From assembly GCA_964017185.1 (NCBI GenBank), contig OZ024879.1, positions 25,547,456 to 25,611,455 on the forward strand: DNA of 64,000 nucleotides. The letters run 5' to 3'. Positions within the stretch are counted from its first letter, which is position 1. Each line of letters opens with the position of its first letter. The notes beneath the pieces are model-generated. The model saw nothing but the letters and a program-made list of their open reading frames with translations, did not search any database and was not told the origin of the DNA. The stretch is from Rugalucina vietnamica. Taxonomy: Eukaryota > Mollusca > Bivalvia > Lucinida > Lucinidae. Shown here in pieces: positions 23,587 to 34,687 of the stretch. A program made the translations under genes and the position numbers.

Positions 23587-24405
23587 TGTTACGTGCCAGG
23601 CGTAACTAGAAGATTAAGGAAACCAACAAGTTGGTTAGCCAGCAACAAGCTTTGATTAAAATTCAACAAATCTATTTAGAAGTGATTTAACCAGTAATTA
23701 CATGTGAAACAATCAAAAGCATATATACAATCAAACAAAAATGAATGTACAATACCTTTCAAGATGTTAATTCCCTTAAAGAATGTCTGAATGTCCCTCA
23801 GAATTTTTTAACACAAGTCTGTATCAGTTTCTGATCCCAAGAATTAAAGTTTGTTTCAAAATAGCACTATGTCCCAATCCAGAATCAAATATCACAAAGT
23901 AATCCAAGAATAAGTTTAAATTCCAGTAAGATAGATTTTGACTTCTTAATAGTAATAGTACCCAAAGATTGTCCTTATGAAAATTTGTAGCCCTTATATA
24001 GCACTGAGGAACATTCAGGATTCTTCCAGCAAATTCTATGATATCATATACTAAAAATAACAAGTTGTTTACCAGAATTTTATGTTCTGGAATATTCTAG
24101 AGAGGCCATTATCCTTCCAGAAAATTCCACAATATTGTTTTGACATAAAAAAAAGATTTTTCTAGAAGATTCTACATCTTTGGTTCTTCCAGATTTTTCC
24201 GTCAAAGAACAATTTGAAATTTCTAGAAAATTCTGAAGTAAACAACCTGTTTATGTCCAATATCTGGGACACTAAAAGTAAATAATTGCTAAGGACAACA
24301 AGTAAACATCATATGTATAACATCATACTTTCCTGGGCATACTCCTTTGGGAAGTTTACCAGTACTGAATGCACATCTTTCAACAAGTAACTGTCATACA
24401 TAACA
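23587..24405 (-). repeat. LTR-C (5' LTR of gypsy copy 2)
   Basis: An 819-bp LTR nearly identical to LTR-A and LTR-B. It ends CATACATAACA and is followed directly by satellite sequence AACGCTATT, whose first four bases repeat the AACG at 3858-3861. Confidence 0.92.
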
Positions 24406-27400
24406 AACGCTATTTTTGTTTTTATTTAATTCTTTATGAATTTCGCTGTCCCAGTGAAAATGGTTTTTGTTAATGACAATGGCAATCGCAGTATTTCCGG
24501 TGTATTTGGTTGTGATTTTGTTTGGTTTTATCAAAAGTATTTGTTGCATATGTTCACCAGTTCAACGCTTTTTTGTTTTTATTTAATTTACTTTTTTTAT
24601 GAATTTCGCTGTCCCAGTGAAAATGGTTTTTGTTAATGATAATGATAATCGCTGTATTTCCGGTGTATTTGGTTGTGATTTGGGCATGGTTTTATCAAAA
24701 GATTTTGTTGCATGTGTTCGCCAGTTGAACGCTGTTTTTGTTTTAATTTATTTTTTTTTTCTTTATGAATTTTGCTGTCCCAGTGAAAATGGTTTTTGTT
24801 AATGATAATGATAATCGCTGTATTTCCGGTGTATTTGGTTAGGATTTTGGCCTGGTTTTATCAAAAGTTTTTGTTGCATGTGTTCGCCAGTTGAACGCTG
24901 TTTTTGTTTTTATTTAATTTTCTTTCTTTTTGAATTTCTCTTTCCCAGTGAAAATGGTTTTTGTTAATGATAATGATAATCGCTGTATTTCTGGTGAATT
25001 TGTTAGGGGTTTTGACTAGGTTTTATCAAAAGTTTGTGTCGCATGTGTTCGCCATTTTAACGCTATTTTTGTTTTTATTTAATTTTCTTTCTTTATGAAT
25101 TTCGCTGTCCCAAAAAGAAAGTTTTTGTAAATGATAATGATAATCGCTGTATTTCCGGTGTACTTGGTTAGGATTTGGGCTTGGTTTCATCAAAAGTTTG
25201 TTGTTTGCATGTGTTCGCCAGTTGAACGCTATTTTTTTTTTTTTTTTATTTAATTTTCTTTCTTTATGAATTTTGCTGTCCCAGTGAAAATGTTTTTTGT
25301 TAATGATAATGATAATTGCTGTATTTCCGGTGTATTTGGTTGGGATTTTGGTTAGGATTTATCACAAGTTTTTGTTGCATGTGTTCGCCAGTTGAACGTT
25401 ATTTTTGTTTTTATTTAATTCTTTATAAACTTTTCTGTCCCAGTGAAAAACTTTTTTTTTTTATGATAATGACAATCGCTGTATTCCCGGTGTATTTGGT
25501 TGTGATTTGGGCATGGTTTTATCAAAAGATTTTGTTGCATGTGTTCGCCAGTTGAACGACATTTTTGTTTTTTATTTAATTTTCTTTCTTTATGAATTTC
25601 GCTGTCCCAGTGAAAATGGTTATTGTTTATGATAATCGCTGTATTTCCGGTGTATTTGTGAGGGATTTTGGCTTGGTTTTATCAAAAGTTTTTGCTGTTT
25701 GTGTTCGCCAGTTGAACGCTATTTTTTTTTTTTATTTAATTTTCTTTCTTTATGAATTTCGCTGTCCCAGTGAAAATGGTTTTTGTTAATGATATTGATA
25801 AACGCCGTATTTCCTGTGTATTTGGTTAGAATTTTGGCTTGGTTTTATCAAAAGTTTTTGTTGCATTTGTTCGCGGGTTGAACGCTATTTTTGTTTTGAT
25901 TTAATTTTCTTACTGTATGAATTTCGCTGTCCCAGTTAAAATGTTTTTTTTGTTAATGATAATGATAATCGCTGTATTTCCAGTGTATTTGGTTGGGATT
26001 TTCGCTTGGTTTTATCACAAGTTTTTGTTTCATGTGTTCGCCAGTTGAACGCTTTTTTCGTTTTTATTTAATTTTCTTTCTTTATGAATTTCGCTGTCCC
26101 AGTGAAATTATTTTTTGTCAATGATAATGATAATCGCTGTATTTCCGGTGTATTTGGTTGGGATTTTGGTTTGGTTTTATCAAAAGTTTTTGTTGAATGT
26201 GTTCGCCAGTTGAATGCTATTTTTGTTTTTCTTAAATTTCTTATTTTTTTGAAATTTCGCTGTCCCAGTGAAAATGTTTTTTGTTAATGATAATGATAAT
26301 CGCTGTATTTCCGGTGTAATTGGTTGGGATTTTGGCATGGTTTTATCAAAAGTTTTTGTTGCATGTGTTCGCCAGTTGAACGCTTATTTTTGTTTTTATT
26401 TAACTTTCTTTCTTGATGAATTTCGCTGTCCCAGTGAAAATGGTTTATGATAATGTGAAAATGATAATCGCTGTATCTCCGGTGTATTTGTTTCTGATTT
26501 GGGCTTGGTTTTATCAAAAGTTTTTTGTTGCATGTGTTCGCCAGTTGAACGCTATTTTTGTTTTTATTTAATTCTTTATGAATTTCGCTGTCCCAGTGAA
26601 AATGGTTTTTGTTAATGACAATGGCAATCGCAGTATTTCCGGTGTATTTGGTTGTGATTTTGTTTGGTTTTATCAAAAGTATTTGTTGCATATGTTCGCC
26701 AGTTCAACGCTTTTTTGTTTTTATTTAATTTACTTTCTTTATGAATTTTGCTGTCCCAGTGAAAATGGTTTTTGTTAATGATAATGATAATCGCTGTATT
26801 TCCGGTGTATTTGGTTGTGATTTGGGCATGGTTTTATCAAAAGATTTTGTTGCATGTGTTCGCCAGTTGAACGCTATTTTTGTTTTTAATTTTTTTTTCT
26901 TTATGAATTTTGCTGTCCCAGTGAAAATGGTTTTTGTTAATGATAATGATAATCGCTGTATTTCCGGTGTATTTGGTTAGGATTTTGGCCTGGTTTTATC
27001 AAAAGTTTTTGTTGCATGTGTTCGCCAGTTGAACGCTATTTTTGTTTTTATTTAGTTTTCTTTCTTTATGAATTTCGCTGTCCCAGTGAAAATGGTTTTT
27101 GTTAATGATAATGATAATCGCTGTATTTCTGGTGTATTTGTTAGGGGATTTGACTAGGTTTTATCAGAAGTTTGTGTCGCATGTGTTCGCCATTTTAACG
27201 CTATTTTTGATTTTATTTAATTTTCTTTCTTTATGAATTTCGCTGTCCCAAAAAAAAAGTTTTTTGTAAATGATAATGATAATCGCTGTATTTCCGGTGT
27301 ATTTGGTTAGGATTTGGGCTTGGTTTCATCAAAAGTTTGTTGTTGCATGTGTTCGCCAGTTGAACGCTATTTTTGTTTTTATTTAGTTTTCTTTCTTTAT

Positions 27401-29964
27401 GAATTTCGCTGTCCCAGTGAAAATGGTTTTTGTTAATGATAATGATAATCGCTGTATTTCTGGTGTATTTGTTAGGGGTTTTGACTAGGTTTTATCAAAA
27501 GTTTGTGTCGCATGTGTTCGCCATTTTAACGCTATTTTTGTTTTTATTTAATTTTCTTTCTTTATGAATTTCGCTGTCCCCAAAAAAAAGTTTTTTGTAA
27601 ATGATAATGATAATCGCTGTATTTACGGTGTATTTGGTTAGGATTTGGGCTTGGTTTCATCAAAAGTTTGTTGTTGCATGTGTTCGCCAGTTGAACGCTA
27701 TTTTTGTTTTTATTTAATTTTCTTTCTCTATGAATTTTGCTGTCCCAGTGAAAATGGTTTTTGTTAATGATAATGATAATCGCTGTATTTCCGGTGTATT
27801 TGGTTAGGATTTTGGCCTGGTTTTATCAAAAGTTTTTGTTGCATGTGTTCGCCAGTTGAACGCTATTTTTGTTTTTATTTAATTTTCTTTCTTTATGAAT
27901 TTCGCTGTCCCAGTGAAAATGGTTTTTGTTAATGATAATGATAATCGCTGTATTTCTGGTGTATTTGTTAGGGGTTTTGACTAAGTTTCATCAAAAGTTT
28001 GTGTCGCATGTGTTCGCCATTTTAACGCTATTTTTGTTTTTATTTAATTTTCTTTCTTTATGAATTTCGCTGTCCCAAAAAGAAAGTTTTTTTTGTAAAT
28101 GATAATGATAATCGCTGTATTTCCGGTGTATTTGGTTAGGATTTGGGCTTGGTTTCATCAAAAGTTTGTTGTTGCATGTGTTCGCCAGTTGAACGCTATT
28201 TTTGTTTTTATTTAATTTTCTTTTTTTTATGAATTTTGCTGTCCCAGTGAAAATGGTTTTTGTTAATGATAATGATAATCGCTGTATTTTCGGTGTATTT
28301 GGTTGGGATTTTGGTTTGGATTTATCACAAGTTTTTGTTGCATATGTTCGCCTGTTGAACGTTATTTTTGTTTTTATTTAATTCTTTATAAACTTTGCTG
28401 TCCCAGTGAAAATGTTTTTTTTTTTTAATGATAATGACAATCGCTGTATTTCCGGTGTATTTGGTTGTGATTTTGCTTGGTTTTATCAAAGGTTTTTACT
28501 GCATATGTTCGCCAGTAGAACGCTTTTTTGTTCTTATTTAAAATTCTTTCTTTATGAATTTCGCTGTCCCGGTGAAAATGGTTTTTGTTAATGATAATGA
28601 TAATCGCTGCATTTCCGGTGTATTTGGTTGTGATTTGGGCATGGTTTTATCAAAAAGTTTTTGTTGCATGTGTTCGCCAGTTGAACGCTATTTTTGTTTT
28701 TATTTAATTTACTTTCTTTATGGATTTCGCTGTCCCAGTGAAAATGGTTTTTGTTAATGATAATGATAATCGCTGTATTTCCGGTGTATTTGGTTGTGAT
28801 TTGGGCATGGTTTTATCAAAAGATTTTGTTGCATGTGTTCGCCAGTTGAACGCTATTTTTGTTTTATTTTTTTTTTCTTTATGAATTTTGCTGTCCCAGT
28901 GAAAATGGTTTTTGTTAATGATAATGATAATCGCTGTATTTCCGGTGTATTTGGTTAGGATTTTGGCCTGGTTTTATCAAAAGTTTTTGTTGCATGTGTT
29001 CGCCAGTTGAACGCTATTTTTGTTTTTATTTAGTTTTCTTTCTTTATGAATTTCGCTGTCCCAGTGAAAATGGTTTTTGTTAATGATAATGATAATCGCT
29101 GTATTTCTGGTGTATTTGTTAGGGGTTTTGACTAGGTTTTATCAGAAGTTTGTGTCGCATGTGTTCGCCATTTTAACGCTATTTTTGTTTTTATTTAATT
29201 TTCTTTCTTTATGAATTTCGCTGTCCCCAAAAGAAAAGTTTTTTGTAAATGATAATGATAATCGCTGTATTTCCGGTGTATTTGGTTAGGATTTGGGCTT
29301 GGTTTCATCAAAAGTTTGTTGTTGCATGTGTTCGCCAGTTGAACGCTATTTTTGTTTTTATTTAATTTTCTTTCTTTATGAATTTTGCTGTCCCAGTGAA
29401 AATGGTTTTTGTTAATGATAATGATAATCGCTGTATTTCCGGTGTATTTGGTTGGGATTTTGGTTTGGATTTATCACAAGTTTTTGTTGCATGTGTTCGC
29501 CAGTTGAACGTTATTTTTGTTTTTATTTAATTCTTTATAAACTTTGCTGTCCCAGTGAAAATGGTTTTTTTAATGACAATGGCAATCGCAGTATTTCCGG
29601 TGTATTTGGTTGTGATTTTGTTTGGTTTTATCAAAAGTTTTTGTTGCATATGTTCACCAGTTCAACGCTTTTTTGTTTTTATTTAATTTACTTTCTTTAT
29701 GAATTTCGCTGTCCCAGTGAAAATGGTTTTTGTTAATGATAATGATAATCGCTGTATTTCCGGTGTATTTGGTTGTGATTTGGGCATGGTTTTATCAAAA
29801 GATTTTGTTGCATGTGTTCGCCAGTTGAACGCTATTTTTGTTTTAATTTATTTTTTTTCTTTATGAATTTTGCTGTCCCGGTGAAAATGGTTTTTGTTAA
29901 TGATAATGATAATCGCTGTATTTCCGGTTTATTTTGTTGGGATTTTGGCTTGGTTTTATCAATA
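24406..29964. repeat. Satellite array, right part (~165-bp monomers)
   Basis: About 33-34 monomers continue the array in the same orientation and phase. One variant class, with CCCAAAAAGAAAG or similar replacing CCCAGTGAAAATGG and with a CATCAAAAGTTTGTTG block, recurs near 25110, 27241, 27575, 28077 and 29222. Long blocks match the left part (for example ~1690-2560 versus ~25560-26440), and the 24436 block recurs at 26578, 2,142 bp or about 13 monomers away. The array stops abruptly at the fold-back element. Confidence 0.95.
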
Positions 29965-31531
29965 GTAAGGAATAAAAACATTTGATTCATCATCGTCATT
30001 ATATCCTGCTCACATTTGATTATATGTTTTATATTGCGCATTATATGTTGGACCAGTTTTCGTTATGATGAGTAAACATCTTTATATTATGGTACACTTA
30101 CATTATATGATGAGTAAACATCTTTATATTATGGTAGACTTACGTTATATGCTGATACAACCTCATTATATAATGTATGTTTCTCATTATATTATGGGCT
30201 ATTGTCTTTTTATGCATTAAGTTGATTATATGGTTCGATAACTTCATTATATGTGCAAATTTCATTATATGCGCAAACTTCATTATATGGTGTGACAACT
30301 ACATTATATGATGTGAATGATTTTGCGAGAAGAAAAACTACATTGACACCGTTTAGAGAGTTATTGTATACATTCCGGGCCTACCGGACATACTGCTGAT
30401 TCTATCTATCTATATATCTATCTTTTAATCTATCTATCATGATCATGATCGATCATGATCATGATCGATCTTCATGATCATCTTCATCATGATCGATTAT
30501 CATCATCATGATCGATCATCATGATCGATCATCATAATCATCATGATCTATCTTAATCAACAGGATCGATCATCAAAAAGATAATCATTATCGATCATCA
30601 TCGAAAATCAAGATCGATCATGATGATTATGATGATGGTCGATCATAAAACTGATCGATGATGATCGATCAGGATGATCGATCATCATAATCGATCATGA
30701 TGATGATCGATCATGATAATCGATCTTGACGATGATGATGATCGATTGTGATGATGATCGATTATGATGATGATCGATCATGACGATTGATCATGATGAT
30801 GATTATCGATCATGATGATAATGATGATGATCGATCATGATGATAGATCGTGATGACGATCGATCATGACGATCGATCATGATGATGATGATCGATCATG
30901 ATTATCGATCATGATGATAATGATGATGATCGATCATGATGATAGATCGTGATGATGATCGATCATGATGATGATCGATAATGATTTTGATCGATCATGA
31001 TTTTGATCGATCATGTTGATGATCGATTTTGATGATCGATCATGATGGTGATGATGATCGATCATGACAATGATCGATCATGAAGATGATGATCGATCGT
31101 GATGATCGATCATGATGCTCGATCGTGATGATGATCATAATGATGATTGATCATGATAATGATCGATAATAATGATAATAATCGATTATGATGATCGATC
31201 ATGATGGTGATGATGATCGATAATGATCGATTATGATGATGATGATGATCGATCATGATGATTATGAACGATTATCGTGTTGATGATCGATAATGATGAT
31301 AATCGATGATTGTCGATGATGATAATGATCGATAATCATCATCATGATCGACGGTGATGATCGATGATGATAATCGATGATGATGATGATGATGATATAT
31401 CGTCATGGTGATGATCGATGATGATGATGATCGATCATGATGATGATGATGATGATGATCGATATTGATGATGATAGATCATAATGACGATGATGATGAT
31501 GATGGTGATGATCGATCATGATCATGATAAT

Positions 31532-31589
<58 letters not shown>

Positions 31590-31851
31590 ATCAGCACTTT
31601 GTCCGGTAGTCCCGGCATGTATACAATAACTCTCTAAGCGGTCTCAATGTAATTCTTCTTCTCGCAAAATCGTCCACATCATATAATGAAGTTTGCGCAT
31701 ATAATGAAGTTATCGAACCATATAATCAACTTCAATAAAACTTCAATAATATAAAGAATCTGGTCCAACAAATAATGCACACTATACAACATATAATCAA
31801 CTGTGAGCAGGATATAATGTCGATGGTGAATCAAATGTTTTTATTCCTTAC
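29965..31851. mobile_element. Fold-back element with long inverted repeats and simple-repeat core
   Basis: A 1.89-kb element whose ends mirror each other. GTAAGGAATAAAAACATTTG at 29965 is answered by its complement ending at 31851. The left arm runs to about 30420 and the right arm starts at about 31525. Arms share the blocks TTATATCCTGCTCACA, TTCATTATATGCGCAAACTT and GAGAGTTATTGTATACAT, plus mirrored CTAT/GATA runs. CATTATAT-type motifs recur many times, mainly in the left arm. No transposase is encoded, so it is non-autonomous. No clear target duplication is visible because the right flank is not satellite. Confidence 0.82.
30420..31588. repeat. GATCGATC / ATGATG core and GATA microsatellite
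   Basis: The core is an irregular repeat of GATCGATCATGATG-like units, changing from mostly TC-side to mostly GA-side motifs. It ends in a clean (GATA)n run at ~31532-31588, mirrored by a shorter CTAT run at ~30400-30430. It is extremely rich in palindromes such as ATCGAT, GATC and TCATGA. A spurious His/Ser/Tyr repeat frame on the minus strand is not a gene. Confidence 0.9.
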
Positions 31852-31884
31852 CATCAGACAGCTTTGCCGTTCCATACTTTTAAA

Positions 31885-32185
31885 TTATATGAACAATTTA
31901 TTATCGACGATTAGTTTTGTTTAAGTCTGGCTGCGAGCGCTTTAGAAAACGATGACGAATATCGAACTTTTCAAGACTATCCCACCTATGACCTTAATCA
32001 GTCCCAGCCAGCAGAAAAAGTGAAAAAAAAAAGTATAGAAGAATTTGTTTTTGCCAGCAGCAAAAGTGATAAAATTGTCATAGGTGGGATAGAAAAGTTC
32101 TGTTTTCGACATTCATCATCGTTGTTTATAGCCCTCACAACCGGACTAAAGCGAAAATAATCGGCAACAAAAAATTCGCTGCAGC
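31885..32185. repeat. Imperfect inverted repeat with ~100-bp arms
   Basis: The arm at ~31885-31991 (ACTATCCCACCTATGAC end) is complementary with mismatches to ~32076-32185 (GTCATAGGTGGGATAG start). The ~84-bp loop holds two AGCAGAAAAAGTGA-like direct repeats. It is followed by Ala/Ser-like GCTGCAGCAA and CTGCTAACTTGACTG direct repeats up to ~32300. It could be a decayed small MITE; no flanking duplication was found. Confidence 0.65.
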
Positions 32186-32299
32186 AAAATTTCCGCTCAA
32201 ACTTCACCGTTTTCGCTGCAGCAAGTTTGCTGCTAACTTGACTGTTTTTTTGTTTTTTTTTTAATGAAGCAAATTTTCTGCTAACTTGACTGCGCTCAA

Positions 32300-34100
32300 A
32301 TCATCAATCACTCAATTCCAAAACGGACTATATCTAATCGGAGTCTTCTATATGTAAACCAGCTCCTGCTGTAGTCCAGACCAGTCTAAAGGGGAAATTC
32401 CACCTCGAGCCGTAAAATGCAAATAGGAAACCGGAAAATCGAGATGGTCACCCACCCCCTGGTAGTGGCACCATTGGGTAGGGTGTGTCTGGTCTTTAGG
32501 TCGCAATGACGACCGGCCATGATTTAGATTCCATGGCGCTCTGGAAAACTGTGATCCGCTCTTCCGAACGCCTCTTCGTCTTACAACACGGGACGGTGCT
32601 TTCGGAGACATGCTCTCGATACTTACAATTTATCCACGAAACTGCTCTTATGAAGTATTTTCATTCTTTAGAAACATCGAATATATATTATTGCTTTATA
32701 CCCAATAAATTTCTTTGTGAAAATTACTACATGATGAAAAGACAAAAATGTGCATCAAATGAACCATAAGGCGAAAATTCATGCACTTTGTGTTCTTGAG
32801 ATTAATTTGAACTAGTAACCTGCGTATCGGGGTTCACGGTGAGCAATGGATACACAGTTTTAAACTGCATGATGCCACCGGCACCGTGACACCGAACAGC
32901 CATCTGGGCAATCGTGTCTACGATATGAAATGGTGAGGCTGCTCACGCTAAGTCAAACTGTCCATACGAAGGTATGTCCCAGCATTTTCTGAGGCATGGG
33001 GCGCTCATATAGCCTAAGGTAGTCAAAAATATTTTCCGGTTTAAAAACCTTATAACCAAGCCCGGAAATCGTGTGCGTATTAGTCCGGAATCCCGTTCCC
33101 CGTATATGTCGTGAATCAAAAACGTAGAACAGTGTGTCGAATTAATGAAATTAAGCCCGAGAAATCTCGTGCACTTTTATCTTCTACGTATGGCATTCCA
33201 GTGCACTGAAATAGTGGTAGTACCTGAGCGAGAGGATTTGGATTTAAAGGGAATCATTACTATTTAATTCCCATACATGATTTTCATGAAACTTCCTATG
33301 CTACAAGATAATTGTATCCTTGGAATAAAATCGAAATAAAAGTGGGGAGTCACCGGCCTCGTTTCCATGGTATCAGAACTTTTTGGATGTTTCTCATGCA
33401 TTTCAGAAAACAGCACTCGTAGCGGACATGTGTTTTTATAGATATATTTTTACTGCAAAAACAACTCACACGATGAGTGTTATTTTCTTACATTTTGATA
33501 CTATTAGTTCCTAAATTGAGGAGATTACATGCAAAATTAACTTTCCCGCCATCTTTTCAAACCTGGAAAAAGTACGTATGTTTGCGGTATCTCCTAAACT
33601 ACGCATATGATTTTGATTAAATTACACCAAGAGAAGGGAAACGTGGTAACCATTTAAAAGTTCAGATAAAAAGTGGGGGTCACCGGATTGCGTTGGAAGA
33701 TATAGAGAAAAAAAAACGTTCGATATTCCCGCCTTTTTCGTTCAACGCCAAACGTTACACTGTCGTCGCGTATATTTATGCGACGTCATCAACAGCGAAA
33801 TAAATGTTTTCACATATAATTAACCTTATACACGAACTTGGGTTTATCAATTGCCACAGAACTTCTTTAAAAATAAAAATTAACAATATGTATACCCGCT
33901 TTAGGACTTAAAGTTATGCAGAAACAAAAAGAATATGATTCTACAGCTTGCAACATCAAAACAAAACGACGTTAAAAACTACGCGTAACATGCAGATACT
34001 AAACGCCGACGTTGCGCAAACAGTGTGCTCATAAACAATAGTAATGTTTACCCTTAGACCTATCTCCGCGTAAATGTGACCTCTTGCCCTAGATGTTCAC
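32300..34100. other. Intergenic; no gene recognised
   Basis: A minus-strand open frame of 87 codons at 32348-32611 (RPKDQTHPTQWCHYQGVGDH) is Pro/Trp-rich and could be a fragment of an exon or repeat, but nothing confirms it. The remainder to ~34100 has no credible coding frame, RNA gene or long repeat that I can see. Confidence 0.5.
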
Positions 34101-34108
34101 TTATACCA

Positions 34109-34124
34109 CCCCCCCCCCCCCCCC
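34109..34124. repeat. Poly-C tract
   Basis: Sixteen consecutive C just upstream of the second LINE. It may mark the left edge of that insertion, but no target duplication supports this. Confidence 0.8.
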
Positions 34125-34381
34125 GGAATTTCCCTTACCCCAATTTCTCTAAGTATCATGTATTCTGTAGCAAACACTTCAACAGAAAGTAATATGCCAA
34201 TTAGTATGTGTGGGAGGAATCATTTTGATGCAAGGTACCCATTTAGTAATCTACCTGTCAAGTCGCAGAATTTGCTTTCAATCCATTCAGAAACGACGTC
34301 GGCACATTTTTATACAATCACTACAGGTAGTTATGCATTACATGGTCATGATTAACATACAATATTTGAAATAACCTACAG

Positions 34382-34687
34382 GGCGCTAGCGGGTCGAACG
34401 ACTTATCTGACCCTTCTCCACAGCAAGACCAAACCGAGGCGCTGTCACACGATAGTGCACTAGAAACCCACGACGAAAACCGGGACATACTTATACAAAT
34501 GGAAACACAAGAAAGTGTTAATGGTACTGAGGTGTCACATGGCGAGTCATGTGATAATACTCCGGGACAATAACGGCGTGCAGAGGGTGATAGAAATGCG
34601 TGTAGACGTAGACAATCTAATTCCAGTGACGCGACTATTGACATAGAAAACATATTTTCATCTAGAAAAGACGCTCATCATAACCGA
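34382..34687 (+). pseudogene. Open frame upstream of LINE ORF2, split by a TAA
   Basis: Codons from GASGSNDLSDPS through SCDNTPGQ, then TAA at 34571-34573, then RRAEGDRNACRRRQ, lie in the same frame as ORF2. The stretch is Ser/Thr/Asp/Glu/Gln-rich, like the low-complexity N-terminal region of the first LINE's ORF2. I infer that it is the ORF2 N-terminal extension interrupted by one stop, or the tail of an ORF1-like frame. The next upstream stop in this frame is at 34367-34369. Confidence 0.5.

Larger units (their letters stand above)
3862..24405 (-). mobile_element. Compound insertion: tandem GMR1-like gypsy pair with a nested LINE
   Basis: A 20,544-bp block interrupts the satellite between TTGAACG and AACGCTATT. 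AACG is present at 3858-3861 and again at 24406-24409, and removing one copy with the block restores a normal monomer. It reads LTR-A, internal 1, LTR-B, internal 2, LTR-C, all in the same minus orientation. A LINE occupies 10708-18350 close to one end of LTR-B. The LTRs start TGTTACG and end CATAACA on the plus strand. Only the outermost ends carry the target duplication, so the tandem arose by one integration followed by LTR recombination, or by integration of a multimer. Confidence 0.93.

Noticed and set aside
1-29964. Many 60-120-codon frames within the satellite (MNFAVPVKMV-type)
   Set aside because: They repeat with the monomer, shift frame between monomers and occur on both strands; they follow from the repeat and are not genes.
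31403-31618. Ile/Tyr/Ser and His repeat open frame
   Set aside because: It is a translation of the GATA and GATGAT microsatellites.
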